A stretch of 5,171 nt of DNA from assembly GCA_945221685.1 (NCBI GenBank), contig CALYNN010000122.1, positions 1 to 5,171 of the forward strand, written 5' to 3'. Positions 1-5,171 of this stretch are shown in pieces. The DNA is from an uncultured Clostridia bacterium. Its GTDB lineage: Bacteria > Bacillota > Clostridia > Oscillospirales > Acutalibacteraceae. The position numbers and the translations under genes were made by a program. Numbering within the stretch: the stretch's first letter is position 1; each line of letters starts with the position of its first letter. The notes below the pieces were generated by a model that did no database searches, was not told where the DNA came from, and saw only the letters and a program-made list of their open reading frames with translations.

Positions 1-1323
1 GCACCACACATTCTCGGCACCGTTAGAAAGATAAACGCCGAAGAATACGCCGGGCTTAAGGATGACGGATATAAGATTACAGACCAAATAGGTGAATCGG
101 GAATTGAAGCGGCAATGGAGGCTGAGCTTAAGGGCACCCCCGGCGAGCTTACAATTACTATTGACAACGAAGGAAATGTTACCGAAAAGGTTACCAAGAA
201 GCCTGTTCAGGGCAACACGGTTGTTCTTACCATTGACCGTGACCTACAAATTCTTGCTCAAAAGCAGCTTAAAAAGGTGTGCAATTCGGTAAATGCCTAT
301 TCCTCGGCAGGAGCCGTTGTGGTGGAGGACTGCAACAATGGCGAGGTGCTTGCCGCCGCATCATATCCATCCTTTGACCTTAATGATTACTACAAGAAAT
401 ATAATAAGCTTTCTTCAAATTCAAGAAATCCTCTATGGAGCAGATTTGCAATGGCAACATATGCACCGGGTTCAACCTTTAAGCCTGTTACCGCTACTGC
501 GGCGCTTGAGGAGGGCGTAATTAATTCCGACACAACATATGTTTGCGTAGGTCAAAAGGACTTTTTCGGTCAGCCCTTTAAGTGCCTGCACGGAAATGCC
601 CACGGCACCGAAAATGTTAGGACGGCCTTAAGAGATTCCTGCAATATGTTTTTCTATAACTGTGCGCTTGATACAGGCATTGATAAAATCGACGAGTACG
701 CCTCCGCATACGGCTTAGGTCAAAAAACAGGCGTAGAGATTGCGGAATCATCGGGTATTCTTTCTTCGCCCGACAACAGAAAGGCGGCAGGCGGAGTTTG
801 GCGTATAGGCGACACCATGACTACTGCCATTGGCTTAAGCGATAACCTGTTTACTCCCCTTCAGCTTGCTAACTACTGCTCAACAATAGCTAACGGAGGC
901 ACAAGGTACGAAATGCACTTTGTAAAATCCGTTATTAAATCATCTACAGGATTAGTTGAGGAAAATGAAAAAACAGTTGCTCAGTCCCTCGATTTAAGCA
1001 AAAACACCCTTAATAACATTCACAAGGGTATGCGCCTTGTTGCCACGAGCGGCGGTCCTTCGCTGATTTTTTCACAGATTGACACAAAGGTTGCCTGTAA
1101 AACAGGTACCTCCGAGGTTGTTGTAAACGGTGTAAAAAGAAACAACGGCTTTCTTATTACATATGCGCCCTACGAAAATCCCGAAATAGCAGTATCCTCG
1201 GTAGTTGAGCTGGCAGGCTCCGGCTCCGAAACGGCGCAGATGACATCGGAAATTATAAAATATTGGTATCAAAACAACACCGACGCCAAAGTAAATCAAA
1301 AGGTAGGCACTCTTTTGCCTTAG
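1..1323 (+). CDS. mrdA: Class B penicillin-binding protein, PBP2/MrdA type, transpeptidase (5' truncated)
   Basis: D,D-transpeptidase that cross-links peptidoglycan on the outer face of the membrane, probably with the elongation machinery. The frame is open from base 1 with no start, so the gene begins upstream; 440 residues are visible of an expected roughly 600 or more, and the N-terminal membrane anchor and most of the pedestal domain are missing. Visible residues 1-71 are the end of the pedestal/dimerisation region (HILGTVRKI, then GESGIEAAMEAELKG, typical of PBP2). The transpeptidase domain starts near residue 72 (TIDRDLQ). All three active-site motifs are present: STFK at residues 158-161 (bases 472-483, Ser158 the acylated nucleophile), SCN at 213-215 (637-645) and KTGT at 367-370 (1099-1110). 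SDNLFTPLQLANY (near 281-293) is also characteristic. An ATG at 115 lies inside the domain and is not a start. The MrdA rather than FtsI assignment rests on sequence style and the mgsA neighbour; the symbol is tentative, the family is firm. Confidence 0.94.
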   Translation, partial: APHILGTVRKINAEEYAGLKDDGYKITDQIGESGIEAAMEAELKGTPGELTITIDNEGNVTEKVTKKPVQGNTVVLTIDRDLQILAQKQLKKVCNSVNAYSSAGAVVVEDCNNGEVLAAASYPSFDLNDYYKKYNKLSSNSRNPLWSRFAMATYAPGSTFKPVTATAALEEGVINSDTTYVCVGQKDFFGQPFKCLHGNAHGTENVRTALRDSCNMFFYNCALDTGIDKIDEYASAYGLGQKTGVEIAESSGILSSPDNRKAAGGVWRIGDTMTTAIGLSDNLFTPLQLANYCSTIANGGTRYEMHFVKSVIKSSTGLVEENEKTVAQSLDLSKNTLNNIHKGMRLVATSGGPSLIFSQIDTKVACKTGTSEVVVNGVKRNNGFLITYAPYENPEIAVSSVVELAGSGSETAQMTSEIIKYWYQNNTDAKVNQKVGTLLP

Positions 1324-1339
1324 TTTATACTAATTTTTT
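1320..1339 (+). terminator. Weak candidate terminator after the PBP gene
   Basis: A 5-bp stem TTAGT (1320-1324) / ACTAA (1329-1333) with a TTAT loop is followed directly by six T residues (1334-1339). The stem overlaps the PBP stop codon and has only one G-C pair, so it is thermodynamically poor. A competing 5-bp stem AGGCA (1305-1309) / TGCCT (1316-1320) lies just upstream. The position before a promoter-like sequence fits a transcript boundary, but the structure alone is weak. Confidence 0.3.
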
Positions 1340-1340
1340 G

Positions 1341-1369
1341 TTGAATATATTAGAAAATTATGTTAATAT
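1341..1369 (+). promoter_or_regulatory. Candidate sigma-A promoter for mgsA (extended -10)
   Basis: TTGAAT (1341-1346, 4 of 6 to the -35 consensus) and TAATAT (1364-1369, 4 of 6 to the -10 consensus) are separated by exactly 17 bases. A TG at 1361-1362 one base before the -10 gives the extended -10 pattern. Transcription would start near 1376, leaving a leader of about 58 bases before mgsA. The region is so A+T-rich that chance matches are likely, but spacing, TG element and position together favour a real promoter. Confidence 0.5.
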
Positions 1370-1421
1370 ATTTTAGATTAATGAAAAATTACAAAGCATA
1401 AAAATAAGCTAATCACTTTTC

Positions 1422-1428
1422 AGGAGGT
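1422..1428 (+). promoter_or_regulatory. mgsA ribosome binding site
   Basis: AGGAGGT is a near-perfect Shine-Dalgarno sequence, with six bases between AGGAGG and the ATG at 1434. It fixes the mgsA start and predicts strong initiation. Confidence 0.92.
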
Positions 1429-1433
1429 AATAT

Positions 1434-1850
1434 ATGAATATAGCACTTATTGCCCACGACGCAAAAAAAGAATTATTAGTGCAGTTTTGCATTGCATACT
1501 GCGGCATTATCAGCCGACACGATGTTTGCGCAACAGGAACAACAGGCAAGCTTGTTTCAGAAGCAACAGGCTTAAAAATTAACTGCTTTCTTGCGGGAAG
1601 TCAGGGAGGCGGTCAGCAGATTGCCAGCCGTATTGCCTGCAACGAAATAGATTTGCTCATATTCTTCAGAGACCCTCTTTCACCCAAGCCCCACGAGCCT
1701 AACGATAATGATTTGCTGCGTCTTTGTGATGTTCACAACATTCCCTTTGCAACAAACATTGCTACTGCCGAGGCACTTATCAGAGGTGTTGAGCGCGGCG
1801 ACTTTGAATGGAGAGAAATAGTAAACCCAAGATACAACCCTGCAAAATAG
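1434..1850 (+). CDS. mgsA: Methylglyoxal synthase homologue with altered catalytic residues
   Basis: Family role: cytosolic homohexameric enzyme converting dihydroxyacetone phosphate to methylglyoxal and phosphate, a glycolytic bypass under phosphate limitation. The 138-residue length is normal. It aligns without gaps to E. coli MgsA as I remember that sequence, at an offset of 11. Conserved are IALIAHD with His8/Asp9 (E. coli His19/Asp20), Lys12 (Lys23), ATGTTG at 33-38 (phosphate loop), FFRDPL with Asp80 (Asp91), His87 (His98), LLRLCDVHNIP and ATNIATAE. Differences: E. coli Asp71, the proposed catalytic base in GGDQQ, is Gly60 (codon GGT at 1611-1613); Asp101 is Asn90 (AAC at 1701-1703), followed by Asp91; phosphate-loop Ser65 is Ala54. 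Family membership is certain, but DHAP turnover is doubtful from these residues. The reading frame is intact, with a strong RBS, and shows no decay. It probably has its own promoter upstream and a hairpin terminator downstream. In Clostridia mgsA often ends mre/min/rod clusters, which fits the PBP neighbour. Confidence 0.93.
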   Translation: MNIALIAHDAKKELLVQFCIAYCGIISRHDVCATGTTGKLVSEATGLKINCFLAGSQGGGQQIASRIACNEIDLLIFFRDPLSPKPHEPNDNDLLRLCDVHNIPFATNIATAEALIRGVERGDFEWREIVNPRYNPAK

Positions 1851-1863
1851 AAGCAAATAATTA

Positions 1864-1889
1864 GGGGCAACAACTGTTGCCCTACTTTT
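1864..1889 (+). terminator. Hairpin terminator between mgsA and hisS
   Basis: GGGCAAC (1865-1871) pairs perfectly with GTTGCCC (1876-1882) around an AACT loop. A G-T pair (1864/1883) can extend the stem, and A-C-T-T-T-T follows. It begins 14 bases after the mgsA stop. The T tract is short and interrupted, so termination may be partial and allow read-through into hisS. It could also be a copy of a dispersed palindromic repeat, which one window cannot show. Confidence 0.6.
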
Positions 1890-1901
1890 ATAACATATAA
1901 T

Positions 1902-1906
1902 GGAGG
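1902..1906 (+). promoter_or_regulatory. hisS ribosome binding site (decides the start)
   Basis: GGAGG lies five bases before the ATG at 1912. The alternative in-frame ATG at 1900 overlaps this site and has only A/T-rich sequence upstream with no Shine-Dalgarno, so translation should begin at 1912. Confidence 0.88.
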
Positions 1907-1911
1907 ATACT

Positions 1912-3261
1912 ATGGCGCTTGTAACAAAAGCAATAAAAGGCACAAAGGATGTGCTGCCAAAAGATGTTCACAAAAATCAATATATAGAAGCCACCTGCCT
2001 TGACACCGCAGAAAAATTCGGCTACAAGGAAATAAGAACTCCCGTATTTGAGCATACCGAGCTGTTTCAGCGCGGCGTTGGAGATACTACCGATGTTGTT
2101 CAAAAGGAAATGTATACCTTTGACGACAAGGGCGGCAGGTCAATAACACTTCGCCCCGAGGGCACTGCAGGTGCAGTTCGCTCTTATCTTGAAAACGGAC
2201 TTTGCAACGAGGCTCTGCCCCAAAAGGTTTGCTACCTTACCTCCTGCTACCGCTACGAAAAGCCGCAGGCAGGAAGATTAAGAGAGTTTCACCAGTTCGG
2301 TGTTGAGTGCTTCGGTACTCAGTCACCTCTTGCCGACGCAGAGCTTATCGCCCTTGCAAAAGCCGTATTTGATAATCTTGAGGTTAAGGATTTAAGCCTT
2401 GAAATAAATTCAATAGGCTGTCCCACCTGCCGTGCGGAATATCATAAGGCACTTAAGGAATACTTTTCCTCCCGTCAGGACGAGCTTTGCGAAACCTGCC
2501 GCGGCAGACTTGAAAGAAATCCAATGCGAATTCTTGACTGCAAAAGTCCTGTTTGCTCTGCTATAGCCGCAGATGCTCCGGTGGTTACCGATTACCTTTG
2601 CGACGAATGCAAAGAGCACTTTGACGCAGTGCAAAAATACCTTAAGGCACAAAATATTGAATACACAATCAACCCTAAAATCGTAAGAGGTCTTGATTAT
2701 TACACCAAAACAGTCTTTGAATTTGTTTCAACCGGTATAGGTGCTCAGGGCACCGTGTGCGGCGGAGGAAGATACGACGGACTTGTAGATGAGCTTGGCG
2801 GTCAGAAAACGCCCTCATTAGGCTTTGCAATGGGACTTGAACGGCTTATGATGCTTCTTGAAGCGCAGAACGCACCGTTTCCACAGGCGGCCGTGCCGGA
2901 TTTATTTATTATCGCATTAGGCGAAAAGGCAACCCTTAAGGCTGTTGAAATTGCAGGTGATATGAGAGCAGAGGGATTTGAAGCTCTTATCGACTTAAAT
3001 CAGCGTTCGTTAAGAGCGCAAATGAAATATGCCGACAAGCTTGGCGCAAAGTTCACCGTTGTTATAGGCGATAACGAGGTTGAGCAGGGTGTTGCAAGGC
3101 TTAAGAATATGGCAAACGGCGAAGAAACCGAAATTGCGCTTACAACCTTTGTCAGCGGATTTTACAACATTTCCCTTTCGGAGCAGCTTGCCGATTTGGA
3201 AATAAACGGCGAGGAGTTTGATTTTGGCTCGCTGTTCGGCATTAAGAACGAGGAGGAATAA
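1912..3261 (+). CDS. hisS: Histidine--tRNA ligase (HisRS)
   Basis: Cytosolic homodimeric class II synthetase that charges tRNA-His with histidine using ATP. At 449 residues it is slightly longer than the usual 420-430. From the ATG at 1912 the N-terminus reads IKGTKDVLP (8-16), normal for the family; starting at 1900 would add four residues inside the RBS. Motif 1 region is near 41-70 (IRTPVFEHTELFQRG), motif 2 near 112-135 (YRYEKPQAGRLREFHQFG, with ATP-contacting Arg114), the histidine-binding signatures RGLDYYTKTVFEF at 259-271 and GGGRYDGL at 284-291, and motif 3 at 303-313 (LGFAMGLERLM). The insertion domain (about 168-235) carries eight cysteines, mostly in CxxC pairs. The anticodon-binding domain spans roughly 328-415, followed by an acidic tail ending in three Glu codons that also encode the aspS Shine-Dalgarno. 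It heads a probable hisS-aspS operon, the standard Firmicutes pairing. No T-box leader fits in the 61-base upstream gap. Confidence 0.97.
   Translation: MALVTKAIKGTKDVLPKDVHKNQYIEATCLDTAEKFGYKEIRTPVFEHTELFQRGVGDTTDVVQKEMYTFDDKGGRSITLRPEGTAGAVRSYLENGLCNEALPQKVCYLTSCYRYEKPQAGRLREFHQFGVECFGTQSPLADAELIALAKAVFDNLEVKDLSLEINSIGCPTCRAEYHKALKEYFSSRQDELCETCRGRLERNPMRILDCKSPVCSAIAADAPVVTDYLCDECKEHFDAVQKYLKAQNIEYTINPKIVRGLDYYTKTVFEFVSTGIGAQGTVCGGGRYDGLVDELGGQKTPSLGFAMGLERLMMLLEAQNAPFPQAAVPDLFIIALGEKATLKAVEIAGDMRAEGFEALIDLNQRSLRAQMKYADKLGAKFTVVIGDNEVEQGVARLKNMANGEETEIALTTFVSGFYNISLSEQLADLEINGEEFDFGSLFGIKNEEE
3251..3256 (+). promoter_or_regulatory. aspS ribosome binding site inside the hisS 3' end
   Basis: AGGAGG within the last Glu codons of hisS lies eight bases before the TTG at 3265. 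It supports the non-ATG start and suggests that ribosomes finishing hisS help start aspS. Confidence 0.88.
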
Positions 3262-3264
3262 AAA

Positions 3265-5061
3265 TTGGCAGACTCAATTAAAGGACTTAAAAGAACCTGC
3301 TACTGCGGCGAAATAAGATTAAGCGACGCAGGAAAGGAGGTTACTCTTTTCGGCTGGTGCCAAAAGCAGAGAGATTTAGGCAACCTTATTTTTGTTGACT
3401 TGAGAGACAGAACGGGAATTGTTCAGCTTTCCTTTAACGATACTACCGACAGAGAAATTTTTGCCAAGGCGCAAAGCGTAAGAAGTGAATTTGTTGTCGC
3501 CGCCGTAGGCACTGTTTGCGAAAGAGAAAGCAAAAACAAAGAGCTTCCCACAGGCGATATTGAAATAGCCGTAAAGGATTTTCGCATTATTTCAAAGGCA
3601 GAAACCCCTCCCTTTGAAATTGCAAACAGCGAAAAGGTAGGCGACGATGTTACCCTTAAGTACAGATACCTTAACCTGCGTAACCAAAAGCTTACTCAAA
3701 ATATTTTGATGCGCCACAAAATTGCAAAAATCGCAAGAGAATATTTTTATGAAAACGATTTTATTGAAATAGAAACACCTATGATGATAAAATCCACACC
3801 TGAGGGTGCAAGGGACTATGTTGTTCCCTCCCGTGTGCACAACGGCAAATTTTACGCTCTGCCCCAAAGTCCTCAAATTTACAAGCAGCTTTGTATGGTG
3901 GCAGGCTTTGACCGCTATATTCAGCTTGCCCGCTGCTTTAGAGATGAGGATTTACGAGCCGACAGGCAGCCTGAATTTACACAGATTGACCTTGAAATGT
4001 CCTTTGTAGATACAGACGATATTATGGAAATGGCAGAGGGCTTTATCAAAAGGCTTATGAAAGAAACCGTTGGCGTAGATGTTCCTATGCCGCTTCCTCG
4101 TATGACCTTTGCCGAGGCTATGAACAGCTACGGCTCCGACAAGCCGGATACCCGCTTCGGTATGCTTATTAACGATATTACGGATTGGGCAGACGGCACT
4201 GATTTTGCAGTATTCAAAAATGCAATAGCAGAGGGCGGAAGCGTTAAAGCTATCGTTGCCGAAAATTCCGCATCTGTTTACTCAAGAAAAAAGATTGACA
4301 AGCTTACCGAGCACGCCCGCGGAATAGGTGCAAAGGGACTTGCCTACATTCGCTGGGCAGACGAAGCGCCCAACTGCTCCTTTGGTAAATTTCTTAAGGA
4401 CGGCGAGCTTGAATCGCTTCTTGATAAGCTTGGCGCAAAGCAGGGCGACTGCGTATTTATTATATCCGACAAGACCTCTGCCGCCCTTTCAATTTTAGGC
4501 GCACTGCGTTTAATTATTGCAAAGGAGCTAAACATTATTCCTCAGGGCAAATGGAATTACCTTTGGATTACCGAAATGCCCTTCTTTGAGCAGGACGAGG
4601 AAACAGGCGAATGGGTTGCAATGCACCATCCCTTTACAATGCCTATGGAGGAATGCATTGAGTATCTTGACACCGACAAGGGCAAGGTAAGAGCAAAGGC
4701 ATTTGACCTTGTACTAAACGGCACCGAGCTTTCATCAGGCTCAATGAGAATTACCGACTGCAAGCTTCAAAACAAAATGTTTGAGCTTTTAGGTATGAGC
4801 CAAGAGGAAATAGACGCAAAGTTCGGATTTTTGGTAGAGGCGTATCACTACGCTTCACCTCCCCACGGCGGTATGGGCATAGGTCTTGACAGGCTTGCAA
4901 TGATTATCTGCGGCGCAGACAGCCTAAGAGATGTTACCGCTTTCCCAAAGGTTCAAAATGCCAGCGAGCTTATGAGCGGCGCTCCCGGCACGATAGACGA
5001 TGTTCAGCTTGACGAGCTTGGTATTTGCCTTGCAGTCGAGGAGGCAGAAAATGAGCAGTAA
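3265..5061 (+). CDS. aspS: Aspartate--tRNA ligase, bacterial type (AspRS)
   Basis: Cytosolic homodimeric class IIb synthetase charging tRNA-Asp. At 598 residues it has full bacterial length. The TTG start is supported by AGGAGG eight bases upstream and by the AspRS N-terminus beginning right there; the next in-frame ATG is at residue 149, inside the enzyme. The N-terminal OB-fold anticodon-binding domain covers about 1-110 (VTLFGWCQKQRDLGNLIFVD at 26-45). Motif 1 is near 167-190 (EIETPMMIKSTPEGARDY), the substrate loop QSPQ at 201-204, motif 2 near 222-243 (ARCFRDEDLRADRQPEFTQ), and motif 3 at 536-546 (GMGIGLDRLAM). The bacterial GAD insertion lies between motifs 2 and 3, roughly 290-425. Leu38 matches the Leu of discriminating AspRS such as E. 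coli, whereas non-discriminating P. aeruginosa has His, so tRNA-Asp-only charging is likely but unproven. The start is three bases after hisS and in the same frame; the end overlaps the next gene by 11 bases. Confidence 0.97.
   Translation: MADSIKGLKRTCYCGEIRLSDAGKEVTLFGWCQKQRDLGNLIFVDLRDRTGIVQLSFNDTTDREIFAKAQSVRSEFVVAAVGTVCERESKNKELPTGDIEIAVKDFRIISKAETPPFEIANSEKVGDDVTLKYRYLNLRNQKLTQNILMRHKIAKIAREYFYENDFIEIETPMMIKSTPEGARDYVVPSRVHNGKFYALPQSPQIYKQLCMVAGFDRYIQLARCFRDEDLRADRQPEFTQIDLEMSFVDTDDIMEMAEGFIKRLMKETVGVDVPMPLPRMTFAEAMNSYGSDKPDTRFGMLINDITDWADGTDFAVFKNAIAEGGSVKAIVAENSASVYSRKKIDKLTEHARGIGAKGLAYIRWADEAPNCSFGKFLKDGELESLLDKLGAKQGDCVFIISDKTSAALSILGALRLIIAKELNIIPQGKWNYLWITEMPFFEQDEETGEWVAMHHPFTMPMEECIEYLDTDKGKVRAKAFDLVLNGTELSSGSMRITDCKLQNKMFELLGMSQEEIDAKFGFLVEAYHYASPPHGGMGIGLDRLAMIICGADSLRDVTAFPKVQNASELMSGAPGTIDDVQLDELGICLAVEEAENEQ
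5039..5044 (+). promoter_or_regulatory. Ribosome binding site of the HD-domain gene, inside aspS
   Basis: AGGAGG lies six bases before the ATG at 5051, within the Glu codons near the aspS C-terminus. It is the main support for the start of the truncated downstream gene. Confidence 0.85.
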
Positions 5062-5171
5062 CTTTTTTGCAATGGTAAATCGAATGAAGCTGATTGACCG
5101 ATGGGCTTTAATGCAACACAGCAAGGCGGAAAACATTGCGGAGCACAGCCACCGCGTTGCGGTAATTGCCC
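5051..5171 (+). CDS. yfbR: YfbR-like HD-domain 5'-deoxynucleotidase (3' truncated)
   Basis: Only the first 40 codons are in the window. The visible N-terminus matches the YfbR family: NFFAMVNRMKLIDRWALM, then ENIAEHSHRVAVIA. E. coli YfbR hydrolyses deoxyribonucleoside 5'-monophosphates in the cytosol with a divalent metal. Its Arg18 and Trp19 (2'-deoxy selectivity) correspond here to Arg17 and Trp18, and metal ligand His33 to His32, all conserved at an offset of one. The HD dyad and remaining metal ligands lie beyond the window, so catalytic completeness cannot be judged. Unusual for the family as I remember it, the Arg-Asn after RWxLM is Gln22-His23. ATGAGCAGTAA overlaps the aspS stop by 11 bases and a perfect AGGAGG is six bases upstream, so it is probably translationally coupled to aspS and in the same operon. 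Other HD-family phosphohydrolases are possible but fit less well. Confidence 0.82.
   Translation, partial: MSSNFFAMVNRMKLIDRWALMQHSKAENIAEHSHRVAVIA

Noticed and set aside
115..117. ATG at 115 as the PBP start
   Set aside because: The same frame is open back to base 1 and encodes conserved PBP2 sequence (HILGTVRKI); the ATG lies inside the pedestal region.
1381..1401. Six-codon leader peptide (MKNYKA) before mgsA
   Set aside because: No Shine-Dalgarno precedes it, and an A/T-rich stretch readily gives such short frames by chance.
1896..1901. Perfect TATAAT -10 box just before hisS
   Set aside because: It overlaps the ribosome binding site, so a transcript from it would start near 1908 without the Shine-Dalgarno, and no -35 match lies 16-18 bases upstream (1873-1878 is ACTGTT).
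1900..1911. In-frame ATG at 1900 as the hisS start
   Set aside because: The codons overlap the GGAGG that serves the ATG at 1912, and no Shine-Dalgarno precedes 1900.
4711..4770. AspRS motif NGTELSSGS in place of the commoner NGYELGGGS as a sign of altered function
   Set aside because: The essential Glu and the neighbouring residues are kept, and I recall similar ELSSGS variants in other Clostridia, so it looks like lineage variation.
1072..5136. Open frames of 60-95 codons on the minus strand and alternate + frames
   Set aside because: All lie within or across well-identified genes on the + strand, lack ribosome binding sites as a set, and show no recognisable protein motifs.
1..5171. Mobile element, CRISPR, tRNA/rRNA, toxin-antitoxin or defence system
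   Set aside because: No repeats, terminal inverted repeats, RNA-gene signatures or matching proteins are visible; every long frame is a housekeeping gene with consistent codon style.

Overview
The window looks like core chromosome of a low-to-mid G+C Firmicute, most plausibly an anaerobic member of class Clostridia near the Ruminococcaceae/Oscillospiraceae. The signs are strong AGGAGG ribosome binding sites, frequent CTT leucine codons, a hisS-aspS pair in the usual Firmicutes order, a PBP2-type gene next to mgsA, and cysteine-rich proteins, including an exported one. This lineage call is inference from gene order and protein style; no database was searched.

All genes lie on the + strand. 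Positions 1-1323 hold the 3' part of a class B penicillin-binding protein (PBP2/MrdA type), whose N-terminal anchor lies upstream of the window. A 110-base A+T-rich gap follows, with a weak terminator candidate and a good extended -10 promoter candidate. Next is a methylglyoxal synthase homologue (mgsA, 1434-1850), then a GC-rich hairpin that probably ends its transcript. After that comes a tightly packed block: hisS (start set at 1912, not at the upstream ATG at 1900), aspS (TTG start at 3265, three bases after the hisS stop) and the first 40 codons of a YfbR-like HD-domain 5'-deoxynucleotidase that overlaps the aspS end by 11 bases and runs off the window.

Functionally the window joins the tail of a cell-elongation cluster (the PBP, with mgsA as a common neighbour of mre/min/rod genes in Clostridia) to a translation and nucleotide-housekeeping operon (histidyl- and aspartyl-tRNA synthetases, then the nucleotidase). 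hisS, aspS and the HD gene are probably co-transcribed and translationally coupled, because the Shine-Dalgarno sites of the second and third genes sit inside the acidic C-terminal codons of the gene before.

I see no mobile element, CRISPR array, tRNA, rRNA or clear new multi-gene system. The one unusual point is in the mgsA product. The fold and most signature motifs are intact, but the position of the E. coli catalytic base Asp71 is Gly, Asp101 is Asn (with an Asp one residue later), and phosphate-loop Ser65 is Ala. It may be an inactive or repurposed methylglyoxal synthase, or a lineage variant with a changed active site.
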